Assembly: GCF_030936135.1 (NCBI RefSeq)
Contig: NC_082602.1
Span: 29,329,965-29,393,964 of the forward strand
Source of the DNA: Gavia stellata
Lineage: Eukaryota > Chordata > Aves > Gaviiformes > Gaviidae
Reading direction: 5' to 3'
Length of the DNA stretch: 64,000 nucleotides
The notes under the pieces were generated by a model. The model searched no databases. It had not been told where the DNA came from and worked only from the letters and a program-made list of their open reading frames with translations. Both the position numbers and the translations under genes were made by a program. This document shows positions 37,401 through 49,183 of the stretch, piece by piece. Position 1 is the first letter of the stretch. Every line of letters begins with the position of its first letter.

Positions 37401-38559
37401 CTGACGAACACAAACAAGTGTCTGATTTCCAAAAAAATCTTGGTCAATGCACTAAAAAGTCGTCCCCCTCCAGCTGGCCATTTCTGAAGGACAGCAGAAA
37501 GACAAAAACTTTCTGAAGCACTTTGAATTGCAGAATTCATAGGGGTACCCATGGAGCTCTTGGCGCAGCCCGAGCACGCAGCCATCGTGCTGCACTGCAA
37601 GCACGGATGCTCAGCAAACTCCCCCCCAAAGGGCTGTCCCCTTCAAGCGAGCTGAGGCCGGGGAGTTCGTGTCCTTCAAACCCAGGAGCTGCTCTGACTT
37701 TGAGGAAAACCATTCTCTGAAAGGCCCTAATCCAAATTTTAGCCCTGATAAGGGTGAAAAAAATGCTAAAGCTGACTTCACTAAGGTTTCAAATCAACCC
37801 TGCTGTCTGTTATAGCAATAATTGCAGCTTTTAGCATAGTGGCACCCAGCAGTTTCTTAGGAAGTAGCAGATGCCCTTTGGTTGCTCTGTTTTTTTCCTA
37901 TTGCTAATTTATTACCCTCTTGACTCCATCAAGAAAAGTCCATGGGGCATTTCTTTCTTTTTGGAGGGGGAGGATGGAGGGGGGGGATGACACTCCCCCT
38001 CTAATGCTGAGCCATGGGCATATGTAGAGGCATATGATGTGCCCCAAGAAAAGAGACCAAACTCCTGCTCTCACCTAAAACCAGACATAATCACCCCCTA
38101 TTTGTGTCTTAGTGCCCACAAAATCATGAGCAAGACTATTACAGAACAAGTTTGGTAGCAACAGCCCTTAATTTTATCAAGGCTCCTCTACCCTCATAAT
38201 TTCAAATACTTGTCAGCAGCAAAAAAGTGCCAAGCAAACTGCAGGTGACCGGAAAGCCATGATTATTCTCTTCTTCCTTTTTTTCCCCCACCTTTTTTTT
38301 CCTTTAGCCATAGCTCTTTTCCACACTAACTCTCCACGGTAGGGAGCAGATGATTTATGCTGGGTCCCTGCAAAGCTCTCGGACACATTGCATCCCTGTG
38401 TAATTATCAGCAGATTTTTCCTAACGGACACACACCGGCGCAGCGCCAGAGGAACGGAGGTGAATCCAGCTTCTTTCACATCTCCATGCCAAGCCTGCTG
38501 TTTTCTATTTGCTCGCGTCATCCCCTTTTTCTTCTTATGAAGCCCACGCTTACAGGGGT
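28431..38559. other. Intergenic; candidate regulatory blocks
   Basis: A 10-kb repeat-poor interval apart from the C-tract at 28622-28664. A direct repeat of CAGACCTGCCTGCA, 18 bp apart, sits at 30115-30146. Blocks at about 30620-30830, 33110-33610 and 37050-37330 look like non-coding control sequence in their motif density. The last has a GC box at 37256-37264 and TATAAAG at 37289-37295. Open frames at 36649-37244 lack coding motifs. Confidence 0.5.
28622..28664 (+). repeat. C-tract, G-quadruplex-capable on the minus strand
   Basis: C-runs of 9, 4, 11, 4, 6 and 4 are separated by single T, G or A bases. On the minus strand this gives more than four G-runs with one-base loops, a strong G-quadruplex pattern, with an i-motif possible on the plus strand. 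Confidence 0.85.
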
Positions 38560-39135
38560 TTCTGGCAGGCAGGGACAAGCCTGGCTGCGGCGCTGGCAGC
38601 CCCGGCAGGGCTCTCCCCCGCCGCCACCCGCTCCCCGGCCGGGCCGTGCTGCGGGACCCCGTGCCCGGTCCGAGGGGTCCCTCTGGTGATGGGAAGCGGC
38701 GGCGCCGGCTGGCAGCAGAGCAGGGGCCGCTCCTGCCCTTTCCTTACGGAGAGCCAGCCGCCCGGCGAGCCCCGGGCGGGTTTGTCTCCCGGAGAGCCCT
38801 GCCCAGCCCCGCCGGCTGCCCCAGCCGGGCGCACCTCCTGCCCGGGACGGCCTTACAGCGCCGCCGCAGCAGGAAGACGGGCTTCGCGCCAGCAGCCATG
38901 TGGGATCTGATCCCATGGTGATGCGTGGCCCGCTGGGGCAGGCAGCACCTCAGCAGGCCGGGGCTAATGAACCCCGTGCCAGGGGACGCAGGGTCCGGCC
39001 CCTGTAGCGGTGCAGGGTGCGGTGCGGCCCCACCGCATCTTTCCCTCTCCTCCGCATCAGAGCAGGGAGGGCTCAGCGGGCCACATCCCAAAGGCAAAAC
39101 GAGGCGCTGCCTGCACTCGGGTGTTTTCAGGCTGC
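38560..39135. promoter_or_regulatory. Orphan CpG-rich island
   Basis: The base composition changes sharply to about 70 percent G+C, with several dozen CpG dinucleotides. Examples are GCGGCGCTGG, CCCGCCGCCACC, AGCGGCGGCGCCGGC and CAGCGCCGCCGC. It contains no TATA box and several GC-box-like runs, as in CpG-island promoters. Overlapping open frames on both strands are a by-product of high G+C and show no family motif. It lies about 16 kb from the XPNPEP1 stop codon, so it is not the promoter of that gene. It may start an unannotated long non-coding RNA, or be an island with no transcript. Confidence 0.5.
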
Positions 39136-39186
39136 CAGGTAAGCTGTCCTTTAACAGAGCCAGACCTTCCAGGAACACGAAATACT

Positions 39187-39552
39187 AAAAAAAAACATGG
39201 AAAGCAGGGACGGCAACGGGAGGCAACAGCAGGAGGGGTAGGAGAAGGCATCAGGAGGCAAGAGGAGGAGGAGAAGGCATCAGGAGGCAAGAGGAAGAGG
39301 AAGAGGAGGAGCCGGAGTTTGAAGAAAAGGAGGAGGAGCTAGATGAGAAGGAGCTGGGACAAGAGGAACAGGGGAAAAAACACGGGAAGGTGAAAGGTAA
39401 AAAGAACGAAAATGAACAAAATCAGGAGGAAATGTTCAGCAAAAGAATAGAAGAAATAAAAGCTGAAAGAAAAAGATGAAGAGGGGGAGGAAAAGAGGAA
39501 AAAGTTGTAAAAGATAGAACGGGAAGAAGAAGAACAAGAAGACCGGGACAAG
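39187..39552 (+). repeat. Long purine-rich tract
   Basis: Some 365 bp are strongly biased to A and G on the plus strand, rich in GAGGAG and AAGAAG. They include a tandem pair of GAGAAGGCATCAGGAGGCAA units 29 bp apart (39242 and 39271). The tract can form triplex DNA. It ends at the CR1 stub at 39553. Confidence 0.85.
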
Positions 39553-39611
39553 TGGTTGGACTTGATGATCTTAAAGGTCTTTTCCAACCTAAATGATTCT
39601 GTGATTCCGTG
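39553..39611 (+). mobile_element. CR1 3' stub
   Basis: This stub of about 60 bp has TTGGACTTGATGATCTTAAA, then TTTTCCAACCT, and a GTGATTCCGTG tail. It is the extreme 3' end of CR1. It starts exactly where the long purine-rich tract at 39187-39552 stops. Confidence 0.9.
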
Positions 39612-41352
39612 ACACAGACATAGCCCAAACTCACACACATGCAGCATTTTGGGGAGAAAAGGCAGAACAGGGAAAGAATGGCTCATCTTAGTGTAGTGGG
39701 CAGAGGATGGACCAAAAGTGATTTTCCTGATCACTGCAGTTCATCAGCTGGTACCCAACTAATTGGCTTCAACCACCTTTCTCACAAATCACCTACAGGA
39801 AGTTCCCACTGATAGAGTCCAAAATAATGCAATATTCTTTAGAAATTGAAATCCAGCCACTATTTACATTCCAAGTGCCCCAAACCACTAGATTGAAAAT
39901 ATGGCTGGTTCACCATCTCTAATGACGTGCCAAACCTGGGGGAAGGGGGTCAGATCCACGGAGGTTTTTCTAGGGCCCCCTGGCCTCAGGGGAGACCATA
40001 GCAGCCCTGCTAAGTGAAAAATAATGTGATGCTGATCCCAGTCCTCCTTTCACGCTCATTTAGCCAGGTGTGATGCTGTCAATAGCTGTGGCAATGTATC
40101 ATTTTAACACCGGTGTAATTTAGCAGAGGGTTGTGTCTGCCTTTTTCCCTAAAGAGCCTTTTAAAAAAACAGTCTGTCAGACCTTCCTATTCAGGTCATT
40201 GCCAAGTGGTGTTCTGCAATACAGTCATAGAGAAAAATGTGGAGTGTTTTCACTTTAAGGTGTGGTGTTAAAAGAATAGCTGGTAGCCAGCAGGAAATTT
40301 CACGGGGTGAGAGCAGTCCTTCCAACTCCTCTGCGGGTCTAACATTACATACTCCTCAGGCAAGTAAGTTATTAACTTGCTTCATTCATGCCTTTTAGCA
40401 GGACACAGAACTAAGTGCAAATCCAAGTCCTAACTATTGCAGATTTCATGCCTAGTTTGGCGTCTGAGTTTTTTCCAGCTCTCATAAGTAGGTGTTTATC
40501 ATCTGAGAAGCTCAGCTTTAATGGAAGAAGAAAAGCCTGCCTCTTAGTCCTCCTGTTTGCAGAATACAGATGTTTGCAGTTGCACCCTTTCAGAGGGCAG
40601 TGTGCTAGCTTTCTGCCAGTGCAGTGATGATGGTGGCTCAGTAAACTCTGTTGAAGCATCTCTTATACAGCCCACACAAGTCTGCTTCTGTTTCAGCACT
40701 GACACACCCTAGAAAGGTCCTGTCTGAATATCCCAGATGGTAGCAATGCTCCCTCTTTCTCACTGACGCCTGGAGTCTCTAAGAGCTCAGTCTTGTCACC
40801 TCATGTGGGACTGCATACTTTTGCTCCACGATAACTATTTTCAGTATGTTCGTCACTAATGGGCAGAGCTGGCCTCGCGACCAAGTGTCTCAGTCTGCTG
40901 CAGAACACAGACATCCCTGCACGCAAGCAGTTTTCTTTGCAAAGGCGCTCACACACTCCATATGTCATTTTTAGCCTAACAGCGAGGAGTCACAGGTGCC
41001 ATCCCGTGAATGCTTTGCTCTTCTTATTACTTAGCAGCAGAAGGTATTACTGCAGTCTTAGAGCTCTGTTGCCCATTCAGTGCGCTCATGCTTAGTGCTT
41101 CCTCTGCCTGGAAAAAGAGCACTAAGAAGAAACTTTATGCTGCAATTTATTCTTATTTTACTTTCTTCACATTAAAACCGCATCCCGTCCTGCTTATAAT
41201 GACAGTCTTATTCACCAGCAAGGCAATCCTCATACCCTCAGAGATGCACTTCCCTCCACAATTGTCACAGTTAGTAATGAAACTCTCCACTTTCCTGGCA
41301 CCCTTAACCACCAAGCACTTTGGAGCAGAGAGCCGCTGCCCCACTGAAGCGA

Positions 41353-41370
41353 ACAGACAGACAGACAGAC
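41353..41370 (+). repeat. ACAG microsatellite
   Basis: Four and a half copies of ACAG are present. Confidence 0.85.
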
Positions 41371-44300
41371 TGCCTTTGATTCTGATGGGCTCAAATTAGG
41401 CTACAGCTTCAGCCCCAAACTGTGCAGCTCCCTCTGCGATGGACCCAGGCTCCTTGCCTGATTTGCAGAAGGCAAAAGCAAGAAGATTTGAAGATCTAAG
41501 TGTGAAATCAATATTAAGGACTGATACCAGGTTTTACCCAACAATGTTTTAATTGCCTGTTCTCCCTTTTCCCAGCCCAAGTTGGGAAAGAAGAACTGAA
41601 GTATGTTTCACAAACACTGCCATGCCAAAGACGAAGCAGGGAGGACCTAGCATTTCAGAAGCTGTCTGGCAGCTTTGGTGCTACCAAGAAAGTCTGAGGG
41701 ACTTCAAAACGTTCTCCACGTTCAGCACATCACAATGTGTTGCACAAGGAAGCTGTAAGCTCTTTTCTGCATCCGACTCTGGAACAAGCAAAACATTCGA
41801 TCCATATCCCTTTGAGATCCACCAAAACTCTTCCATTAGCTTGGCTGAGGTTTGAGTTGGGCCCAGAGACAATTTCCTAAAAAGTCATCTAGCTTTTGCC
41901 AAGGTCCAGCACATAAGGAGGTATTTGTTTCTGCTTTGAGGATTTAAGATGTTCCTGTTGTATAAATAACAGGGACATCCACCGCTGTCATCTCTAACTG
42001 CTGGGAGTGGGAGGACATGGCTGGAAGGGAGGGGAGCAGTGGCTGGATGCCATGAAAAACAAAGAGACAGACAGATCCCACCAAAACAGCAGACAGATCT
42101 CACCATCCCCTGGCCTTGCCAGCCAGCTAGTGAAGCTCCTTTGTGGCACCCATGCAAAGGTCAAGCTTTTCAAAATCGCGCCCTACTATAGCTCTTGGAG
42201 GATGATTTGCCCACACACATGAAGGAAGAGAACATGCCCAAAACAAAATTAGGATATAAACATATGAAGTGTGAAGCTGAAGGCTTATGGTACCTTTATG
42301 ATGCCTCAAACTCCATTAACAAGTTGGTTTGTTGCCAGAAGAGTTCAATCCTGTTTCACACTTAGGGAAAGGGTTGGGGGGGTGTTCACAGCACCTAACT
42401 TCAGGCTTCCTTGAGAAACCTCTCTCTTTCTCCCCCATGGGAAGCAAAGGCAGGCAAGGACTCCCACCTCTCTAGCACTGACAATTAAATTGGTGCCCAG
42501 GTGCCCAGAGGTGGCATTTACACACAGTTTGCCAGTTGTGGGACTGAAAAGCATAAAATTTGACTCTGCCTAATTTTGGTAGAGTGGTGGGGGGATACTC
42601 ATCCTGTCTAGAAAAACAAATAGAGACATGAGCACATCAGGATGTCCCAGACTAAGCACACCCACGGCAGGCAAAATTAGTGGGTGGTGCACAATATTAA
42701 TTCAGCTCCTTATCCATGTGCACCAGGATGCTGCCTTTAATTAAATTAGCATAAGCTATCTCTTTGACATTCTGATTTAATATTATAGACTCGAGGTTTT
42801 ATCCCAGTAAATGCATAAAATGTGAATGCATCTCAGAGTAATTTTTTTCACGTTTCTCTGTACACTCACTGTTTCTATTGTCTTAATGATCTAGTTTGTC
42901 TTTGCCAGCTGGGATGTGTGTGTTACAGACCAAGCCAATGTCTGGTTCTCAAAAAGGGAGAGCAAATCATTACAGTAGCTTCTTTATTGCAGCATTGTGG
43001 GGGCTCTCCAGTGAGATAGAGGACCCTTATGGCTGTCGTCTTCCCACAAGTCATCCTGAGCCTGGGGGACAGGTGCTAATTGAGAGCAATTTGTGCCAGG
43101 CTTGAATCTGCTCTTACCCTATTCACTAGGGCAGAGCTTGCACAGGTCCCTTGACTGTTCTCCAGCAAACAAGGAGGGCTGTGGTTTCCTCTCTTTTAAA
43201 AGCACTTTCACACTGTCAAGCGCTGTGAAAAATGTCATGGATAGCTGAGAGTCTTATTCAATATGCAATGTACGGAGGAGGGATAGGTCACGCTGCCTTC
43301 CTCGTACAAGGAGCTCCCCTGCGCTCTCTTCGGGTAAGATTAGTTTCAGGCCTCTTGCACGTGAAGTCTCCGGACCACACTGGCCAGGATCTCATGTCCA
43401 ACTCACTGCCCATCACCACCTGGAGGTCTCCCTCCTTGCTGGGTTTCTGCCACCCAGGTAGGTGAGTGCCAACCCAAAACCCATCCTGGATCCTTCATTG
43501 GTACCAGCACTTTTGCTTCAGACTGTGTTCTCTCTCCCTGTGCGCAGAAGGCTTGCTGTGAGGTGGTGAACCCAGGGGAACCAAGGAACCAAACTCAGTT
43601 CTGCAACACGTGGTTTATGTGCTTCCATACAGCCTTCGCATTTGCATGTTCCTGAATTAATCACTTTACATTAATGCTTGCTGGTTTTCTCATGTCAATA
43701 AATGCACTGAATGCAAAACAGTATCATCCTTACAGTGACTCTTTCTAGCTCTACAACAGATCAAACCTAAATTTGCTGATGTTTCAAAACTGGCAAAATC
43801 ACGCGTCTGTGGTACAGTTTTTAATGCTAGGCAGACTGCTATTAATGCTTGCATTAAAAATGCTATGTTTATAAAATGCACTTTTAAACGCTTGACCATA
43901 GCAGCTCACTTGCTTTGTTCCTTAAAGGTAACGGGAACCTGCTCTACTGCAGGGTCATTACCAGGATAGTTGCGACTGCTGCTTCTCTGGTGCCATTGCA
44001 TGTCTGCTCTTGATTCAGCAGCTGGATATTTCTGGATTTTTACAACTCTTCCACCCTGCTTTGGGAACTCACCTTCTTCTCCTGCTGTAGTTCTACCTGT
44101 GTCCCACATATTTTAGCCTACAAAGACTGACTTGTGATCAAGTGAGCGATGTCCCTCTGTACATAGAGAACTGAATAAATGGAGCCAGAATGCCTTCTTC
44201 TAGACAGCCTCCTCCCTACTATTATTAGTACTTTTCTGCCCTTGCAGAAAAGCCTCCCGCTTTTTCAGGAGCTTTCCCATTTATCCAGACCATGCATAAC

Positions 44301-47300
44301 AGCCTGTGATCACACTTGTTGCAAGATAACTTCGTATCTTCAGGCCCAGGAAAAGATGGGTGTCCCAATTCTCCTTAAGACAGCTCACACAGCTCAGGAG
44401 GAAGACTACAGGCAGAGGAGGGTGGGTGAGCCCTGCCCTGGAGCCCATCTTCCATCCCAGGACAGGAGCAGCAGGACACAGCAGGTCACACTGATATGAG
44501 AGGGGTTGCTCTTGGACAAGCCTCTTCCCTGGGGACAGCCCACATTTTGACAGTGCCAACACCCCTTGCTGGATTGTTGGATTCACATAATCTCCATCTT
44601 TCAGCCCACATCACGTTTAATGAGCAGGACAGGCATTACGCCATCCTCCCTGAGACAGAAACAGAGAGTTCAGTGTGCTCAGCCGATGATTAAAGCAAGA
44701 TCCGTGTGATTTTACAGCTGGGCCTGGTAGGATTCAAGGTTTATTTGTACTGAGAGTTGATAGTTAAAAGCAACATTAATTTCTCATTGTCAGCTTTTAC
44801 TGCCAGTTACCATTCCTGCTCTCCAGCCCTGTCTCGGGGCCCACGGTGCCCCCTCTTTAATGCCAGCCCCTCCCTGGTGCTCAGCTGGGGTCGCTTGCAG
44901 AATCCAGAGCTGATAAGAAATTATAACCAGTGCTGTAGGAGCAAAAGGCAGCACACAAAAAAGCTGTCTCTATCAATATTTCACAATTAAAAATCGAGTC
45001 CTACTGAGCCTCCTTGTAGCTACACTGAGCCTTTAATATAAAATGGGTTTGCAGCTTTTGGTGGAAAGACCCTGTGAGGAAGGGTGAGGGAGCTGGGTAT
45101 CTCTCCATCAGGATGCTCACACTATCACAGCTGACAATGCTTTCAGGGGAGCTTTTTGCAGGAGCTGTTACATTTGAACCTGGCTTCATAAGGGGCTGGT
45201 TATCCCAAAACAGTGACAGTCTTACCTGCTGCTTCCCACCCAGGAGGGAGCTTGTGTTGCTGACTTGCTGCTTGCTGTGGAGCAAACACATGATGTTTGC
45301 CTTACGGTGTTATGGAAACAGCCAACTTTGCTCCTGTGGTAATAATAAAAAGCACTTTTAAACAGTGCACTTGGGAAGAGGGGATAATTTTTAAGCAATG
45401 GCCCAGGCACCTGCCTCCTGTCACCACCGCTCTGCAGCAGAAGCAGGGCAATGCCATCTGACTAGAGAGCAGCGAGGAGCACTTAACTCCACGAGACATC
45501 TCTATCACATCCTGTGCATTGCAAGGCGCGAGGTACCGTTACCCACGGCCTTCAGCAAAGGAAATGCAAAAGCATCAATGCTGAGGGTTATTTGCTTTGC
45601 CAAGTGGAAACGCTTGTTCTCATTCCCCTGTGGGAAACCCAAAGACGGTAACAGCACCTGACGTCTCTGCCCCGGGTGGCAAGGCCTTTTAAACTGCCTT
45701 GCCATAATCTGGACAAGAGGTTAGAAGAGGCACATGTTATCATAGCTCAGCTATGGGTAGCAGAGGTGGGAGGCAGTTTGCTCGCTAGTCTGTGCTGGCA
45801 TACAGTGCTGCCTGCCCACGGATGCCACAGCAGGTCTCAGCATCAGTGAGGATGCCCAAATGGCCACTAGCCACGAGTGTGGTCCACCAAGCTGCTCACC
45901 CACCTCAGCCCACGCTTGCATAGCACGTGGCATTTCACATCCAGCTGTGTTCAAAATCTGATGGATTCAGAGCTGTCCAGTGCTGTCGGTTTGGATTTGA
46001 AACATTTTTTAAGTCTGAATAATTGAGAACTTTGTAAATTATGTGATCATTTCAGAAGTGATAACACGGCATTGCTCCCAGCGGGGGGTCGGTGAAGGTC
46101 CTAAGTGGGAAGCATTGCTCGAAGTGAAGGAGAGGTTTCCACGTCAATCCTGAGTCTTGTCACTTGAAGACAGGTTAATTTATTCCACCTAGCTGTAACC
46201 ATGTGGCTGAGATGGCTGAGAGAGAAGCCTTGTCTGCTTGTCAAGTCAATGGAGAAGGCGATAACCCCAATAGGAGCCTTCAATTCACAAATACGTTACA
46301 TCATTTCTGGGGTTACGTAGCTCTCTCCATTGACTATGGAGAGCAAACACAAGATGTTAGCTCTGTTTGATAGGATGAACACACACTTCGATGTGTCTTA
46401 GCTGCCACTCCTGTTTCTCAGGAGTAGTGCAATCACTGCAGCAGGAATTTCTCAGCAAAATGTTTCACTTCAGGGGTTTTTTATGGTTTTGTGTTTCTTA
46501 TCTGAAAAATTCAAGTACTTCAAAATTCAATCTGCACAGAGGATTAGAGCCAGGTTTCATCAGATTTGTGTCAAAAAATATTTTAATACAGTTTCAAAAA
46601 TTGTCAGACTGCCTTGTTCCAACAAGTTCTAAATTGAAAACTCCCAACTTCTACTTCTTTTTTTTTTTTGCTTTAAAAATTAATCCAAGCTTTTAAGTTT
46701 AATTAAAATTGCCAGTATTTACAAAACATCTTCTAAAGCAATGAAAACTAAATGGTTTGATGGATGTCACTCTTTTGGCTCAATAATTTTTCCAGGCTTT
46801 TCTCTTTCTGGTCTTACCAAGGCCTTATCATCTCACCCCAGAAGGGAATAACCCTAAAAAATATTTTCAAAAGGCAGAAGAGAGATTTCTTCTTTGTCTC
46901 TTGTTTTGACCAACTCTGAAATTGCAGTGATTGCTGCGGTGTTGAGCTCCCACAGGCACTTAGGCTCCTGAAGGGAGAAAGGGAATGTTAATTCCATGGT
47001 TGGCTTTACTTAATTAAATAAACAGAATATTTGGGCAAATAAAATAGAATTCTTCCCAGACCCTGCCCTGATCAAGCTGTGCTCAAAAACATGCAATCTG
47101 ATTATCCTCATTTTAGCAAAGTGACTGTCAGGCTTTGTGACCCAGCAGGAAGACGAGCTATTAACAAGTCAGGTATTTATAGCACAGATGTCAATAATTT
47201 GGAGTATTTAATCACAGCATACTTCGATTTGTCCACAGCTCAGACAAACGAGCTGGCTGTGCCAAGGGTCATGGACACATATGGAGCTGGTCTGGGTCTA

Positions 47301-48057
47301 TCTAATATCATTAGATATCTCCTCATTCTTGTATAAAAAAAGAAATAATGAACCCAACCTCTCATCAAGCCATGCTGGATTATCCCACCTCCAGCCAAGG
47401 TGAGATCCTGTACATCTACTAAGGCTCAGCTCTGTGTGGTCTTAAAGAAGCTGGGGGGGAGGATGGGGAATATTTGCTTTTTCTGACTAATGGCATGGCA
47501 TACATTTTGCTTGCAAAAGGCCTCTGAGATAAGAAATTTCACAAATCTTACGAAAAGGTCTTTTCTGAGTGCCCAGAGAAGGTGCACAAGCTAATCCTGT
47601 AGCACTGAGATGATAAAAACACACCCTGAAGGAGTGAATAATTGAAGCCCAGCCCTAAATATTAATAGCATACAAGGGGAAGAGGACACTTTCCTCAACT
47701 TCGCACTTACCGAGCTGCCTGTTTGGATTTGAGCAGAGGTATTCTCAAAACCACTCCAGGCTCCTTAAACCCCTTCCTAGAAGACCGTGGTGCTCCAAAC
47801 TAATGCTACCTCCATCTGAAATTCCCCAGCTCATTTTGCATTCAAACCTCAAGAGGAACATGGTGGTGTTTATTGGAAGATGTGCTCCAAATGCAAATGG
47901 AAACAAAGGACGCTCGCTGAGTCCCCTGCCACTGCAGAGGGGAGAGCAGCATCTGCGCAGGAGAGGCGATGCACAGAGGTACAGGGTGCAGCGAGCGGGG
48001 GCTTGCTCCAGCTCCAGAGACGCCCAGCCATGGCTGCTTGACACGATGCTCAATCGT

Positions 48058-48095
48058 GTGATGGGGATGGGTGATGGGGATGGGTGATGGGGAGG
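48058..48095 (+). repeat. 13-bp minisatellite
   Basis: There are three tandem copies of GTGATGGGGATGG, the last one shortened to GTGATGGGGAGG. Confidence 0.9.
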
Positions 48096-48941
48096 ATATT
48101 GAAAGCTCTTAGTAGACCCTCTCCCATTGGCTAACGTTATATTTTGGGAGATGTTTACAACATGCTGGCCCCAGCCTGGTTTTTAAGCAGGAGCAGTGAA
48201 TGCAGGTCGCCCTGCAGGGGCCAGGCTCTGTGCTCGCCCAGCTGCTGGCCCATACAAACTTCCCCAGAGACTGCTGTGAGAAAGGGCTCACAGCTGCACA
48301 GGGGAGGACACCCACCTTCAGGCTCTGAGGGCAAAAGGCTCCCATGACGCCAGCAGCCAGAGCAAGCCACTGGCAGGTACGTTAAAAATGGATGGGATTG
48401 GATTTTTTTCCTTCAAATGCCATCTGAGCATGGAAATTACGCTGCAGACAGTGCATCAAGGGAGCAGGGCAGCATCACATGCCAGAAACCCATGCTCCCA
48501 GGAGAGCTGGCGATGGTTAGCCCTGAGAAAACAAACTCCCTGCAGCCTTCACCAGCCTTCATGCCAGTAAAATACAAGCAATTTAAATTTAAAACAAAGG
48601 GTTTCTCTTTGTTGATACAACTTAGGCTGCTCTCTGCTGGCTCTGTGTACTCCCTGTGCGTTTGTGGTCTGGATCACCGTCAGCGTTACGTGCACTAACA
48701 TTCACCCCTGGATCAAGCTCTGGGCTGGGAGTGGGGAGATGCAGGGTCCTCTCTTCATCAGGCTGAAGGTTTGCTAGAGGAGTTCAGACCTCTGTGTTTG
48801 CATTTTTCTGACCCCAGTTTCTAAACCCTGATATTGCCTCTCCTAACCCCTGCCTGCAGCCTTTGCCTGACCAGCCAGCAGAAGAGAGATGATCGCACAG
48901 ACCAACTTGTCCATCAGCAGGGTTGTTCAGCATGAACAATG

Positions 48942-49183
48942 CTGCGCCAGGGGACGTTTAGACTGGATATTAGGAAAAATTTCTTTCCTGAGAGAGTGGT
49001 GAGACACTGGAATAAACTGCCCAGGGAAGTGGTGGAGTCACCATCACTGGAGGCGTTCAAGGAACATGTGGACGAGGCATTGTGGGACATGGTTTAATGG
49101 GCATGGTGGTGTTGGTTGGTTGATGGTTGGACTTGATGATCTTACAGGTCTTTTCCAACCTTAGTGATTCTGTGATTCTGTGA
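48942..49183 (+). mobile_element. CR1 LINE 3' fragment
   Basis: This 240-bp fragment covers the [20 protein letters not shown] region, the natural stop after WDMV at about 49096, and the 3' end with tail GTGATTCTGTGATTCTGTGA. The sequence is close to the copy at 12.7 kb, with a few substitutions. Confidence 0.93.

Larger units (their letters stand above)
39612..48941. other. Intergenic unique sequence
   Basis: No supported gene. An 8-bp hairpin (CTCTCCAT, 5-base loop, ATGGAGAG) lies at 46323-46343. An AT-rich unique block at 46970-47340 is a weak conserved-element candidate. Confidence 0.55.

Noticed and set aside
38509..39342. Stacked open frames of up to 144 codons in the GC-rich island
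   Set aside because: High G+C removes stop codons in several frames at once on both strands; no motif, splice pattern or codon bias supports a protein.
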